DNA of 64,000 bases from JBCBSK01 sp965250105 (GCA_965250105.1 OZ252290.1:2170001-2234000), one strand, 5' to 3'; positions 16,389-25,686 are shown, counted from the first letter of the stretch. Made by a program: numbers and translations. Notes: a model not told the origin generated them from the letters alone.

Positions 16389-18557
16389 ATGACGGAGCCG
16401 ACCCAACTTGTTTCGGTGCAGTGCGCGGTCGCCGTGCCGGGCGCCTATTCCTATCGCGCGCCGGCGGGGCAGGCCCTGCCGCCGGGCACGCTGGTCACGG
16501 TGCCGCTCGGCGGCCGCAGCGTGCTTGGCGCTGTGTGGGACGGCGCGCCGGACGGCGTCGATCCGGCGCGGCTCAAGGATATCGACGAGATCCATGACTG
16601 CCCGCCGCTGGCCGACAGCCTGCGCCGTTTCGTCGACTGGATCGCGGACTATTATGTGAGCCCGCGCGGGCTCGTCCTGCGCATGGTGCTGCGGTCGGAC
16701 GAGGGCTTGCGCCCGCGCGAGCCGATCCAGGCCCTGCGCGCGACCGGTGTCGAGCCTCAACGCATGACGCCGGCGCGCCGCCGCGTGCTCGACGTCACCG
16801 CCGACGGGTTCGCCCGCGCCCGGCCGGTCCTCGCCGACGAGGCCGGCGTGACCACCGCCGTTATCAACGGCCTCGTCGATCAGGGCGCGCTGACCTATCT
16901 GCCGATCCCGCCGCCGCCCATCGTCCGCGATCCCGATCCCGATCATGCGACGCCGATCCTGAGCGTGGCGCAAGCCGAGGCGGTCGCCGGCCTGCCCGAC
17001 ACGACTGGGGGGCACGCGGTGGCGCTGCTCGACGGGGTGACGGGGTCGGGCAAGACGGAGGTCTATTTCGAGGCATTGGCCGATGCCGTCCGCTCGGGCC
17101 GCCAGGCGCTCGTCCTGTTGCCGGAAATCGCCCTCACCGAGGCCTTCCTGGCGCGCTTCGAGCGCCGTTTCGGCGCGCGCCCGGCGGAATGGCATTCCGA
17201 CATCGGCGCGAAACGCCGGGCCGCCATCTGGCGTGGCGTCGCGACCGGCGAGGTGCGGGTCGTGGCTGGCGCGCGCTCGGCGCTGTTCCTGCCATTCCGC
17301 GAGCTTGGCCTGATTGTCGTCGACGAAGAACACGACCAGGCCTACAAGCAGGAAGACCGGGTGCCCTATCAGGCGCGCGACATGGCGGTCCTGCGCGGAC
17401 ATATCGAACGGTTTCCCGTGGTCCTGGCCTCGGCGACGCCGTCGGTCGAAAGCTGGTCGAACGCCCGGAACGGCCGCTATCGACATCTAGAGCTACCCGA
17501 CCGGCATGGCGGCATGGACCTGCCCGGGATCGGCGTCATCGATCTGACGCGCCAGGCGCCCGAGCCGCAACGCTTTCTGTCGCCGCCCCTGGTCGAGGCG
17601 GTGGCCGAAACGCTGGCCGCCGGTGAGCAGAGCCTGTTGTTCCTCAATCGTCGCGGCTATGCGCCGCTCACCTTGTGCAAGGCCTGCGGCTTTCGCTTCG
17701 ACTGTCCGAACTGTTCGGCCTGGCTGGTCGAGCACCGGTTCCGCCGCCAGCTCATGTGCCATCATTGCGGCCTCACCCGGCCGGTCCCGCCGCGCTGCCC
17801 CAATTGCGATGCCGAGGACAGCCTGGTTGCCTGCGGGCCCGGCGTCGAGCGTGTCGCCGAAGAGGCCGCCGAACGGTTCCCCGACGCGCGCATCGCGCTG
17901 TTGTCGAGCGATCTCATTCCGGGCATGCAGGTGATGCGCGACCGGCTCGCCATGATCGCGCGCGGCGAGGCCGATATCGTCATCGGCACCCAGCTCGCCG
18001 CCAAGGGTCATCATTTCCCGCTGATGACGCTGGTCGGCATCGTCGATGCCGATGCCGGGCTCGCCTCGGTCGATCCGCGCTCGGGTGAACGCGCCTTCCA
18101 GATCCTCGAACAGGTGATCGGGCGCGCCGGCCGCGCGCGCGCCGGGGCGCGGGCGCTGCTCCAGACCTACCAGCCCGACCATCCGGTGCTCCAGGCATTG
18201 GTGGCGCGCGATCGCGACGCTTTCTATGCCCGCGAAATGGCGGCGCGGGAGGGTGCCGGCATGCCGCCCTTCGCCCGGCTCGCCGGAGTCATCGTGTCGG
18301 CCCGCGACAGGACGCTGGCCGACGCCCATGCCCGCGCCTTGCTGCGCGCGGCGCCGGCGACCGACCGGGCGCGCATTCTCGGTCCCGTCGAGGCGCCGAT
18401 CGCGCTGATCCGCGGCCGCTACCGGATGCGGCTTCTCGTCAAGTCGGACCGGGCCTTCGACCTGCCGGCCTACATGGCGCGATGGACGGCGGACGCGCCG
18501 AAGGAACGTGGCGGGATGCGCGTTCACATCGATATGGACCCGCAGAGCTTCCTATAA
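16389..18557 (+). CDS. priA: Primosomal protein N' (replication-restart helicase)
   Basis: PriA recognises stalled forks and reloads the replisome through DnaT/DnaC-type loaders. The 722-residue protein has an N-terminal DNA-binding domain (VAVPGAYSYRAPAGQALPPG), Walker A GVTGSGKTE at about residue 217, the DEEH box in IVVDEEHDQAYKQED, ATPSVES, and two zinc-binding clusters (CKACGFRFDCPNC and CHHCGLTRPVPPRCPNC, about residues 430-475). Helicase motifs V and VI appear as IGTQLAAKGHHFP and QVIGRAGRA. ATG 16389 follows GGAGGCGGG; the reading frame is open further upstream but without a good ribosome site. Confidence 0.97.
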   Translation: MTEPTQLVSVQCAVAVPGAYSYRAPAGQALPPGTLVTVPLGGRSVLGAVWDGAPDGVDPARLKDIDEIHDCPPLADSLRRFVDWIADYYVSPRGLVLRMVLRSDEGLRPREPIQALRATGVEPQRMTPARRRVLDVTADGFARARPVLADEAGVTTAVINGLVDQGALTYLPIPPPPIVRDPDPDHATPILSVAQAEAVAGLPDTTGGHAVALLDGVTGSGKTEVYFEALADAVRSGRQALVLLPEIALTEAFLARFERRFGARPAEWHSDIGAKRRAAIWRGVATGEVRVVAGARSALFLPFRELGLIVVDEEHDQAYKQEDRVPYQARDMAVLRGHIERFPVVLASATPSVESWSNARNGRYRHLELPDRHGGMDLPGIGVIDLTRQAPEPQRFLSPPLVEAVAETLAAGEQSLLFLNRRGYAPLTLCKACGFRFDCPNCSAWLVEHRFRRQLMCHHCGLTRPVPPRCPNCDAEDSLVACGPGVERVAEEAAERFPDARIALLSSDLIPGMQVMRDRLAMIARGEADIVIGTQLAAKGHHFPLMTLVGIVDADAGLASVDPRSGERAFQILEQVIGRAGRARAGARALLQTYQPDHPVLQALVARDRDAFYAREMAAREGAGMPPFARLAGVIVSARDRTLADAHARALLRAAPATDRARILGPVEAPIALIRGRYRMRLLVKSDRAFDLPAYMARWTADAPKERGGMRVHIDMDPQSFL

Positions 18558-18701
18558 TTCTTCGTTCCAGCTTGTCACCGGGTTCCGGGCTGGGAACTGT
18601 TGCCAAAAGCGGAACGACCCTTTCTTGATTGTCCCGGTAGCGCGTCGTCGCCGTCTGTCTCATCTGGCGGTCATCGCAAACGCCAAACAGGGAGACCCGA
18701 C

Positions 18702-19448
18702 ATGGCGCGCTTTCAAGACAAGGCACTCCTGGTGACCGGCGGCACGAGCGGCATCGGCCGCGAGACGGTCCGCATGCTGGCCGAGGACGGGGCGCGCCTC
18801 GTCGTGACCGGCACCAATCCCGACCGCCTCGCCGAGCTTCGGTCGGCCTTTCCCGCCGCCAAAGTCATCGCCAATGATGCCGGCGACCCGGCGGCGGCCG
18901 AGGCGCTGCATGACGCGGTGGCCGAACATGTCGGCACGCTCGACGGCGCTTTTCTCAATGCCGGCTTCGGCCGTTTCCAGCCGCTCGATCAGGTGACGGC
19001 CGATGAGTTCGACGCCCAGTTCTCGGTCAATGTGCGCGGCCCGCTCCTGCATGTCAGCGCGCTCGAGCCGCTGTTCTCGGAGGGCGCGTCCATCGTTCTC
19101 AACACCTCGGTCGCCCGCGACATGGGGATGAACAATGCGGCGATCTATTCCGCCAGCAAGGGCGCGGTGCGCTCGCTGGTCAGGGCGCTGGCGCGCGATC
19201 TGTCGCCGCGCGGCATCCGCGTCAACGCCGTCAGCCCGGGGCCCATCGCCACCGACTTCTTCGCCCGCACCGGCCTGCCCGGCGAGGCGATCGAGGGCTT
19301 CGCCAGCCAGATCCTGGCGGCGGTGCCGCTCGGCCGGTTCGGCGAGCCGCGCGAAGTGGCCGCCGTGGTCGCCTTCCTGCTGTCGGCTGATGCCTCCTTC
19401 GTCACCGGCTCCGAATATGTCGTCGACGGCGGCATGTCGGAGCTCTGA
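18702..19448 (+). CDS. Short-chain dehydrogenase/reductase
   Basis: This 248-residue NAD(P)-dependent oxidoreductase is a classical SDR: cofactor motif TGGTSGIG (residues 12-19), NAGFGRF, the catalytic serine in LNTSVARD, YSASK with Y149 and K153, and the C-terminal GSEYVVDGGMSEL. The aromatic substrate loop gives no specific clue; close relatives are annotated only as SDR family. GGGAGA lies 7 bases before the start. It stands alone and is followed by a strong hairpin. Confidence 0.92.
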   Translation: MARFQDKALLVTGGTSGIGRETVRMLAEDGARLVVTGTNPDRLAELRSAFPAAKVIANDAGDPAAAEALHDAVAEHVGTLDGAFLNAGFGRFQPLDQVTADEFDAQFSVNVRGPLLHVSALEPLFSEGASIVLNTSVARDMGMNNAAIYSASKGAVRSLVRALARDLSPRGIRVNAVSPGPIATDFFARTGLPGEAIEGFASQILAAVPLGRFGEPREVAAVVAFLLSADASFVTGSEYVVDGGMSEL

Positions 19449-19494
19449 CCGGCCCGGCACGCCCGCCTTCCCGGGGGCTTTTTCGAGGCCCCGG

Positions 19495-19524
19495 CAGGGG
19501 GCGCGGGCCGCGCCGCGCCCCCTG
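19495..19524 (+). terminator. GC-rich hairpin downstream of the SDR gene
   Basis: CAGGGGGCGCGG (19495-19506) pairs perfectly with CCGCGCCCCCTG (19513-19524) across a 6-base loop. No T tract follows, so it may work with Rho or simply insulate the downstream ATP synthase operon. A second, weaker stem (CCGGGG...CCCCGG) lies just before it. Confidence 0.4.
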
Positions 19525-19583
19525 CGCCCGGCCCGCATCGAGCGGTGGCCGGACGTGGGCCGGGCGATCGCAGCCGGCTCATA

Positions 19584-19611
19584 TTGCACCGCCCGAATGA
19601 GTGTGCTAGCG
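19584..19611 (+). promoter_or_regulatory. Possible promoter of the F1 ATP synthase operon
   Basis: TTGCAC (19584-19589) and CTAGCG (19606-19611) are separated by 16 bases, close to the alphaproteobacterial housekeeping pattern (TTGAC then CTATNT-like). The site lies 140 bases ahead of the atpH start within a 226-base gap (19525-19750) that holds no other gene. The match is loose and unsupported by other evidence. Confidence 0.3.
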
Positions 19612-19750
19612 AACCGGCCAACCTAGAGAGCCGGGGGTCTCCGCGCTTTCTCTCGCGTGACGATTTCCACGTGATCACGATCATGAAGATGGGGCATGGC
19701 GCGGCCGGAAACGGCCGGCGATCGTGCGAACCGAGAACAAGAGGGTGGGC

Positions 19751-20326
19751 GTGAGCGGCGAACCGACGATCGTTTCAGATATATCTGTTTCGGGTGTGTC
19801 CGGCCGCTATGCGACGGCGCTTTTCGAGCTTGCCCGGGAGACCGGCACGATCGATCAGGTCGGCGGCCATCTCGACGATTTCGCCGAGGCCCTGGCCGAC
19901 AGCGACGATTTGAAGCGCCTCGTCACCAGCCCGGTCTTCGGCGCCGACCAGCAGATCGCCGCGCTCGACGCGCTGCTGCCCAAGATGGGCATCGACGGTC
20001 TCGCCGCCAATGTCTTCAAGCTGATGGCCCGTAACCGGCGGCTCTTCGCCGTGCCCGGCCTGATCGCCGCCTTCAAGGCGCTGGTCGCCGCCGATCGCGG
20101 AGAGGCCACCGCCGAAGTGACCAGCGCGGTCGCGCTCAACGACGCCCAGGTCGCCGACCTGAAGACCGCGCTCAAGACATCCGTCGGCAAGGATGTCGAT
20201 CTGGTCCAGCATGTCGATCCGTCGATCCTCGGCGGTCTCGTCGTCAAGCTGGGCAGCCGCATGATCGACACCTCGCTGAAAACGAAACTCAACAGTCTCA
20301 AATTGCGCATGAAAGAGGTCGGGTGA
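19751..20326 (+). CDS. atpH: F1 ATP synthase subunit delta
   Basis: The delta subunit links the F1 head to the peripheral stalk. The 191-residue product has the family N-terminal helix bundle (VSGRYATALFELARETG, DLKRLVTSPVFGADQQIAALDAL) and the C-terminal VDPSILGGLVVKLGSRMIDTSLKTKL (shown here as the motif GGLVVKLGSRMIDTS). I chose the GTG at 19751 because GAGGG precedes it by 6 bases and homologues start near this point; GTG 19724 is an alternative. First gene of atpHAGDC; its stop overlaps the atpA start by one base. Confidence 0.94.
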   Translation: MSGEPTIVSDISVSGVSGRYATALFELARETGTIDQVGGHLDDFAEALADSDDLKRLVTSPVFGADQQIAALDALLPKMGIDGLAANVFKLMARNRRLFAVPGLIAAFKALVAADRGEATAEVTSAVALNDAQVADLKTALKTSVGKDVDLVQHVDPSILGGLVVKLGSRMIDTSLKTKLNSLKLRMKEVG

Positions 20327-21855
20327 TGGATATCCGCGCCGCCGAAATCTCGGCGATCCTGAAGGACCAGATCAAGAATTTCGGCCAGGAAGCCGAAGTC
20401 TCCGAAGTCGGTCAGGTGTTGTCCGTCGGTGACGGCATCGCCCGTGTCTATGGTCTCGACAATGTCCAGGCCGGCGAGATGGTCGAATTCCCCGGCGGCA
20501 TTCGCGGCATGGCGCTGAACCTCGAAGTCGACAATGTCGGCGTCGTCATCTTCGGGTCCGACCGCGACATCAAGGAAGGCGACACGGTCAAGCGGACCGG
20601 CGCCATCGTCGATGCGCCCGTCGGTCGCGGCCTTCTCGGCCGTGTCGTCGACGCGCTCGGCAATCCGATCGACGGCAAGGGGCCGATCGAGGCGGACGAG
20701 CGCAAGCGGGTCGACGTCAAGGCGCCCGGCATCATCCCGCGCAAATCGGTGCACGAGCCGATGCAGACCGGCCTCAAGGCGATCGACGCCATGATCCCGA
20801 TCGGTCGCGGCCAGCGCGAACTGATCATCGGCGACCGCCAGACCGGCAAGACCGCGATCGCGCTCGACACGATCCTCAACCAGAAGCCGATCAATGACGG
20901 CGACGACGAGAGTGCCAAGCTCTATTGCGTCTATGTCGCCATCGGCCAGAAGCGCTCGACGGTGGCGCAGTTCGTGAAGACGCTCGAAGAGCGCGGCGCG
21001 ATGGAATATTCGATCGTCGTCGCCGCCACGGCCTCCGATCCGGCGCCGATGCAGTTCCTGGCGCCGTTCACCGGCTGCACCATGGGCGAATATTTCCGCG
21101 ACAACGGCATGCACGCGCTGATCATCTATGATGATCTGTCCAAGCAGGCGGTGGCCTATCGCCAGATGTCGCTCCTGCTGCGCCGCCCGCCGGGCCGCGA
21201 AGCCTATCCGGGCGACGTCTTCTTCCTGCATTCGCGGCTTCTCGAACGCGCCGCCAAGCTCAATGACGACCACAAGAACGGCTCGCTGACGGCGCTGCCG
21301 GTCATCGAGACCCAGGCCAATGACGTGTCGGCCTATATTCCGACCAATGTGATCTCGATCACCGACGGCCAGATCTTCCTCGAGACCGACCTGTTCTATC
21401 AGGGCATCCGGCCGGCGGTGAATGTCGGCCTGTCGGTGTCGCGCGTCGGCTCGTCGGCCCAGGTCAAGGCGATGAAACAGGTCGCCGGCCCGATCAAGGG
21501 CGAACTCGCGCAGTATCGCGAAATGGCGGCCTTCGCGCAGTTCGGCTCCGATCTCGACGCCACCACCCAGCGGCTGCTCGCCCGTGGCGCGCGGCTGACG
21601 GAACTTCTCAAGCAGCCGCAATTCTCGCCGCTCAAGGTCGAGGAGCAGGTCGCGGTCATCTTCGCTGGCGTGAACGGCTTCCTCGATCCGCTGCCCGTCG
21701 ACCGGGTCGGCGCCTTCGAGGAGAGCCTGCTCGACTTCCTGCGCGACAAGCATGCCGACCTTCTCGACAAGATCCGCGCCGAAAAGGCGCTGTCGGACGA
21801 CATCTCCGACAAGCTCAAGGCCGCCATCGAGGCGTTTTCCAAGAACTTCGCCTGA
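20326..21855 (+). CDS. atpA: F1 ATP synthase subunit alpha
   Basis: The alpha subunit forms the non-catalytic nucleotide sites of the F1 hexamer. The 509-residue protein begins MDIRAAEISAILKDQIKNF and has the P-loop GDRQTGKTA at about residues 169-177, the VGRGLLGRVVDALGNPIDG region, and the alpha signature PAVNVGLSVSRVGSSAQ. It is complete and starts at the ATG that overlaps the atpH stop (TGATG), implying coupled translation. Confidence 0.98.
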   Translation: MDIRAAEISAILKDQIKNFGQEAEVSEVGQVLSVGDGIARVYGLDNVQAGEMVEFPGGIRGMALNLEVDNVGVVIFGSDRDIKEGDTVKRTGAIVDAPVGRGLLGRVVDALGNPIDGKGPIEADERKRVDVKAPGIIPRKSVHEPMQTGLKAIDAMIPIGRGQRELIIGDRQTGKTAIALDTILNQKPINDGDDESAKLYCVYVAIGQKRSTVAQFVKTLEERGAMEYSIVVAATASDPAPMQFLAPFTGCTMGEYFRDNGMHALIIYDDLSKQAVAYRQMSLLLRRPPGREAYPGDVFFLHSRLLERAAKLNDDHKNGSLTALPVIETQANDVSAYIPTNVISITDGQIFLETDLFYQGIRPAVNVGLSVSRVGSSAQVKAMKQVAGPIKGELAQYREMAAFAQFGSDLDATTQRLLARGARLTELLKQPQFSPLKVEEQVAVIFAGVNGFLDPLPVDRVGAFEESLLDFLRDKHADLLDKIRAEKALSDDISDKLKAAIEAFSKNFA

Positions 21856-21901
21856 CGGGCGGTGAGCCCGATCCGGGCGCGATGAGGAGTTCCGAGCCGG
21901 C

Positions 21902-22780
21902 ATGCCGAGCTTAAAGGATTTGCGAAACCGGATCGCCTCGGTGAAGGCGACCCGGAAGATCACCAAGGCGATGCAGATGGTCGCCGCCGCCAAGCTGCGC
22001 CGCGCCCAGGCCGCGGCCGAGGCGGCGCGGCCCTATGCCGAGCGCATGGAAGGCGTGCTGGCCAATCTCGCCGCCGGCGTGACGAGCCCGGAAATCGCGC
22101 CGAAACTGTTCGCCGGCACGGGATCGGATCAGCGCCATCTCCTGCTGGTCTGCACCGCCGAACGCGGCCTGTGCGGCGCCTTCAACGCCTCGATCGCCAA
22201 GCTCGCCCGCGACAAGGCGATCGAACTGAAGAACCAGGGCAAGGACGTCACCTTCTTCTGCGTCGGCAAGAAAGGCTACGACATCCTCAAGCGGCAGTTC
22301 GCCTCCGACATCGTCGAGACGATGGAATTCCGCAACGTCAAGCAGATCGGCTTCGCCCAGGCTAACGAGGTTGGCCGCAAGCTGTTGCAGATGTTCGAGG
22401 ATGACGCCTTCGATGTCTGCACCCTGTTCTTCTCCGAATTCCGCTCGGTGATCAGCCAGATCCCGCAGGCCAATCAGATCATCCCCGCGACCTTCCCCGA
22501 CAAGGGCGACGATCCGGGCGCCGCCGCGGTCTATGAATACGAGCCCGAGGAAGACGCCATCCTCGCCGATCTTCTGCCGCGCAATGTCAGCGTGCAGATC
22601 TTCCGCGCGCTGCTCGAAAACGCCGCCTCCGAACAGGGCGCGCGGATGAGCGCGATGGACAATGCGACGCGCAATGCGGGCGACATGATCAACGGGCTGA
22701 CGCTGAGCTACAACCGCCAGCGCCAGGCGCAGATCACCAAGGAACTTATCGAGATCATCTCGGGCGCCGAGGCGCTCTGA
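21902..22780 (+). CDS. atpG: F1 ATP synthase subunit gamma
   Basis: The gamma subunit is the rotating central shaft of F1. The 292-residue protein has the long N-terminal coiled helix (MPSLKDLRNRIASVKATRKI, then ITKAMQMVAAAKLRRAQ), the central AERGLCGAFN, and the C-terminal helix MDNATRNAGDMINGLTLSYN with QRQAQITKELIEIISGA. Length is normal. The start follows GAGGAG about 12 bases upstream (GATGAGGAGTTCC). It sits between atpA and atpD as in other alphaproteobacteria. Confidence 0.98.
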   Translation: MPSLKDLRNRIASVKATRKITKAMQMVAAAKLRRAQAAAEAARPYAERMEGVLANLAAGVTSPEIAPKLFAGTGSDQRHLLLVCTAERGLCGAFNASIAKLARDKAIELKNQGKDVTFFCVGKKGYDILKRQFASDIVETMEFRNVKQIGFAQANEVGRKLLQMFEDDAFDVCTLFFSEFRSVISQIPQANQIIPATFPDKGDDPGAAAVYEYEPEEDAILADLLPRNVSVQIFRALLENAASEQGARMSAMDNATRNAGDMINGLTLSYNRQRQAQITKELIEIISGAEAL

Positions 22781-22804
22781 AGTCGACGTTAGAGGAAGAC
22801 GACC

Positions 22805-24232
22805 ATGGCCACGAAACAACCCGTCGGACGTATTCAGCAGGTGATGGGCGCCGTCGTCGACGTGCAGTTCGACGACCATCTGCCGGCGATCCTGAACGCG
22901 CTCGGTACCGACAATCAGGGCAACCGCCTTATTCTCGAAGTGGCCCAGCATCTCGGCGAGAACACGGTGCGCACCATCGCCATGGACTCGACCGAAGGCC
23001 TGGTCCGCGGCCAGGAAGTCAGCGACACCGGCGAGCCGATCTCGGTGCCGGTCGGCGAAGCCACCCTCGGCCGCATCATGAATGTCGTCGGCGAGCCGGT
23101 CGATGAAGCCGGCCCCGTCAAGGGCGAGGGCGTGCGCGCCATTCACCAGCCGGCGCCTGACTATGTCGACCAGTCGACGGAATCCGAAATCCTGGTCACC
23201 GGCATCAAGGTCGTCGACCTTCTCGCGCCCTATGCCAAGGGCGGCAAGATCGGCCTGTTCGGCGGCGCGGGCGTCGGCAAGACCGTGCTCATCCAGGAAC
23301 TGATCAACAACATTGCCAAGGCCCATGGCGGCTATTCGGTGTTCGCCGGCGTCGGCGAGCGCACGCGCGAGGGCAACGACCTCTATCACGAATTCATCGA
23401 ATCCGGCGTCAACAAGGAAGGCGGCGGCGAGGGCTCGAAATGCGCGCTCGTCTACGGCCAGATGAACGAACCTCCGGGCGCCCGCGCGCGCGTCGGCCTG
23501 ACCGGGCTGACGATCGCGGAGTATTTCCGCGACCAGGGCCAGGACGTTCTGTTTTTCGTCGACAATATCTTCCGCTTCACCCAGGCCGGCTCGGAAGTGT
23601 CGGCGCTGCTGGGCCGCATCCCCTCGGCGGTGGGCTATCAGCCGACGCTGGCCACCGACATGGGCGCGCTGCAGGAGCGCATCACCACCACGACCAAGGG
23701 CTCGATCACCTCGGTGCAGGCCATCTACGTCCCGGCCGACGACCTGACCGACCCGGCGCCGGCGACCTCCTTCGCCCACCTCGACGCGACGACGGTGTTG
23801 AACCGCGCGATCTCGGAGAAGGGCATCTACCCGGCCGTCGATCCGCTCGATTCGACCTCGCGCATGCTCGATCCGCGCATCATCGGCGAAGAGCACTACA
23901 CGGTGGCGCGTGACGTTCAGGCGACGCTGCAGCGCTACAAGGCGCTGCAGGACATCATCGCCATTCTCGGCATGGATGAACTGTCGGAAGAGGACAAGCT
24001 GGCCGTGGCGCGCGCCCGCAAGATCGAGCGCTTCTTGTCGCAGCCCTTCTTCGTCGCCGAAGTGTTCACCGGCGCGCCGGGCAAGTTCGTCGATCTCGCC
24101 GACTCCGTGAAGGGCTTCAAGGGCCTGGTCAATGGCGACTACGACCATCTGCCGGAAGCCGCCTTCTACATGGTCGGCACGATCGAGGAAGCCGTCGAGA
24201 AGGGCAAGCGCCTGGCCGCCGAAGCCGCCTGA
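22805..24232 (+). CDS. atpD: F1 ATP synthase subunit beta
   Basis: The beta subunit carries the catalytic sites of ATP synthase. The 475-residue protein has the P-loop GGAGVGKTV near residues 153-161, the catalytic glutamate region GVGERTREGNDLY, the Walker B FFVDNIFRFTQAG, and the ATP synthase alpha/beta signature PAVDPLDSTS. The start follows AGAGGAAG. It is complete; atpC begins 71 bases later. Confidence 0.98.
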   Translation: MATKQPVGRIQQVMGAVVDVQFDDHLPAILNALGTDNQGNRLILEVAQHLGENTVRTIAMDSTEGLVRGQEVSDTGEPISVPVGEATLGRIMNVVGEPVDEAGPVKGEGVRAIHQPAPDYVDQSTESEILVTGIKVVDLLAPYAKGGKIGLFGGAGVGKTVLIQELINNIAKAHGGYSVFAGVGERTREGNDLYHEFIESGVNKEGGGEGSKCALVYGQMNEPPGARARVGLTGLTIAEYFRDQGQDVLFFVDNIFRFTQAGSEVSALLGRIPSAVGYQPTLATDMGALQERITTTTKGSITSVQAIYVPADDLTDPAPATSFAHLDATTVLNRAISEKGIYPAVDPLDSTSRMLDPRIIGEEHYTVARDVQATLQRYKALQDIIAILGMDELSEEDKLAVARARKIERFLSQPFFVAEVFTGAPGKFVDLADSVKGFKGLVNGDYDHLPEAAFYMVGTIEEAVEKGKRLAAEAA

Positions 24233-24303
24233 CGTTTCAATAGCCCGCCCTTTGGCCTGTCGACACGCGTCGGCGGGCCGCGTGACAGCCGGAGTATCGC
24301 CCG

Positions 24304-24717
24304 ATGGCGACATTGCATTTCGAACTGGTCAGCCCGGAGCGCCTGGTGTCGTCGGGCGATGTCGAGCGGGTGACGGTGCCCGGCGCCGATGGCGATTTCG
24401 GCGTCATGGCGCATCACGCCGCCTTCGTGTCGACCTTGCGCCCTGGCGTTCTGGTCATCGAGGAGAAGATCGGCTCGGAACGCAAGGTCTTCGTGCGCGG
24501 TGGCTTCGCCGAAGCCGGCGAACAGGGCCTGACGGTCCTGGCCGAACAGGCCGTGCCGGTGGAAGATCTCGACGCCGATATCCTGGCGCGGGAGATCCAG
24601 AACGCCGAGGATGACGTTGCCGACGCGCAGGATCCCGAGACCAAGCGCCGCGCCGAGGAACATCTCGCGCAATTGCAGGATGTCGTCGGTGTTCTGAAGA
24701 CCGCCGGCCACGCCTGA
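24304..24717 (+). CDS. atpC: F1 ATP synthase subunit epsilon
   Basis: Epsilon binds the foot of gamma and regulates ATP hydrolysis. The 137-residue protein has the N-terminal beta sandwich (LHFELVSPERLVSSGDVERV, PGADGDFGVMAHHAAFVSTL, FVRGGFAEAGEQGLTVLAE) and a C-terminal helical part with EDDVADAQDPETKRRAEEHL. Last gene of the operon. The Fo genes (atpB, atpE, atpF) are not in the window, as is usual in alphaproteobacteria. Confidence 0.95.
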   Translation: MATLHFELVSPERLVSSGDVERVTVPGADGDFGVMAHHAAFVSTLRPGVLVIEEKIGSERKVFVRGGFAEAGEQGLTVLAEQAVPVEDLDADILAREIQNAEDDVADAQDPETKRRAEEHLAQLQDVVGVLKTAGHA

Positions 24718-24840
24718 CACGGCTTCCCCGCGCGGGACCCTGCCATTCACCCCCTACCGTCCGTCCCGGGCCGCGCTAAGTCTCCATGAGGCGTGCGCGC
24801 GGGCCTGACATCCGTGCGCGCCCGTCGATATGCAATCCAG

Positions 24841-24878
24841 GGGCACATCCGGTGAGCTCCTGTTCAAGGGATGTGCCC
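24841..24878. repeat. 10-bp perfect inverted repeat ahead of tenA
   Basis: GGGCACATCC (24841-24850) pairs with GGATGTGCCC (24869-24878) across an 18-base spacer. The right arm is the first part of the dispersed repeat that follows, so the hairpin is probably part of a composite element rather than a tenA riboswitch. Confidence 0.6.
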
Positions 24879-24942
24879 TAACCTGTTGATTTTATGCAAT
24901 TCCGGACGCGAACCTGGTTTCCACCTTCGCTGGAATTGCTCT
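24869..24942 (+). repeat. Dispersed palindromic repeat, family 1, copy 2
   Basis: The element runs GGATGTGCCCTAACC, TTGATTTTATG, CAATTCCGGACGCGAA, then TTCGCTGGAATTGCTC. GCAATTCC (24896-24903) and GGAATTGC (24932-24939) are perfect inverted repeats. It matches, in opposite orientation, the copy at 12409-12480. Elements with this GCAATTCCGGA...GGAATTGC look are frequent between rhizobial genes. It ends 22 bases before tenA and will be in the tenA leader if transcribed. Confidence 0.72.
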
Positions 24943-24963
24943 GGTGACATCGAGAGATCCCGC

Positions 24964-25641
24964 ATGACGTTCAGCGCCGATGCCTGGCAGCGCAATCTCG
25001 CGCTTTATGACAAGACCCTGACCATGCCGTTCAACGCGGAACTGGCCGCCGGCACGCTGACGGCCGATCGGTTCCGGCACTACATGATCCAGGACGCCCA
25101 TTATCTCACCGCATTCGGCCGCGCGCTCGCCGTCGCAGCGGCGAAGGCCGAGCATGCCGACGAGATCGTCCAGTTCGCCGAGGCCGCGAAAGTCGCGATC
25201 ATCGTCGAGCGCTCGCTGCATGCCGACTATTTCGAGACCTTCGGAGTGAGCCAGGCCGATTTCGAGGCCGCGCCGCTGTCGCCGGCCTGCCACCACTATA
25301 CGTCCTATCTGATCGCCACCGCCTGGGCTGAGCCCTATCCGGTGGTGCTGGCGGCCGTGCTGCCCTGTTTCTGGATCTATGCCGAGGTCGGGCGCAGCAT
25401 CCATGCGCGCGCCGCCGATGACGGCGGCAAGGCCAACCCCTATCAGGCCTGGATCGACACCTATGCCGGCGAGGACTTCCACGAGGCGGTTCGGGCTGTG
25501 ATCGCGACCACCGATGCGGTCGCGGCCAAGTCGTCGCCTGACATCGTCGCGCGCATGCATGACGCCTATCGCTATGCCGCCGAACTCGAATGGATGTTCT
25601 GGGAGTCCGCCTATCGGCTGGAGAGCTGGCCGACACGGTAG
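24964..25641 (+). CDS. tenA: TenA-family aminopyrimidine aminohydrolase / thiaminase II
   Basis: TenA hydrolyses thiamin breakdown products such as aminomethyl-aminopyrimidine so that the pyrimidine can be salvaged for thiamin. The 225-residue all-helical protein has LTADRFRHYMIQDAHYLTAF (in two parts), the catalytic cysteine C135 in LPCFWIYAEVG, and the C-terminal EWMFWESAY with the conserved glutamate. No thi genes or THI-box are nearby: the upstream gap holds only the dispersed repeats described above. GAGAGATC precedes the start. Confidence 0.9.
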   Translation: MTFSADAWQRNLALYDKTLTMPFNAELAAGTLTADRFRHYMIQDAHYLTAFGRALAVAAAKAEHADEIVQFAEAAKVAIIVERSLHADYFETFGVSQADFEAAPLSPACHHYTSYLIATAWAEPYPVVLAAVLPCFWIYAEVGRSIHARAADDGGKANPYQAWIDTYAGEDFHEAVRAVIATTDAVAAKSSPDIVARMHDAYRYAAELEWMFWESAYRLESWPTR

Positions 25642-25686
25642 GGCGCTAAATCAACGGCAGCGGAGTGGGGGGCGGTCGGCCGTCTC

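Noticed and set aside
24244..24290. GCCCGCC / GGCGGGC stem between atpD and atpC as a terminator
   Set aside because: Loop is long, no T tract, and atpC must be co-transcribed.
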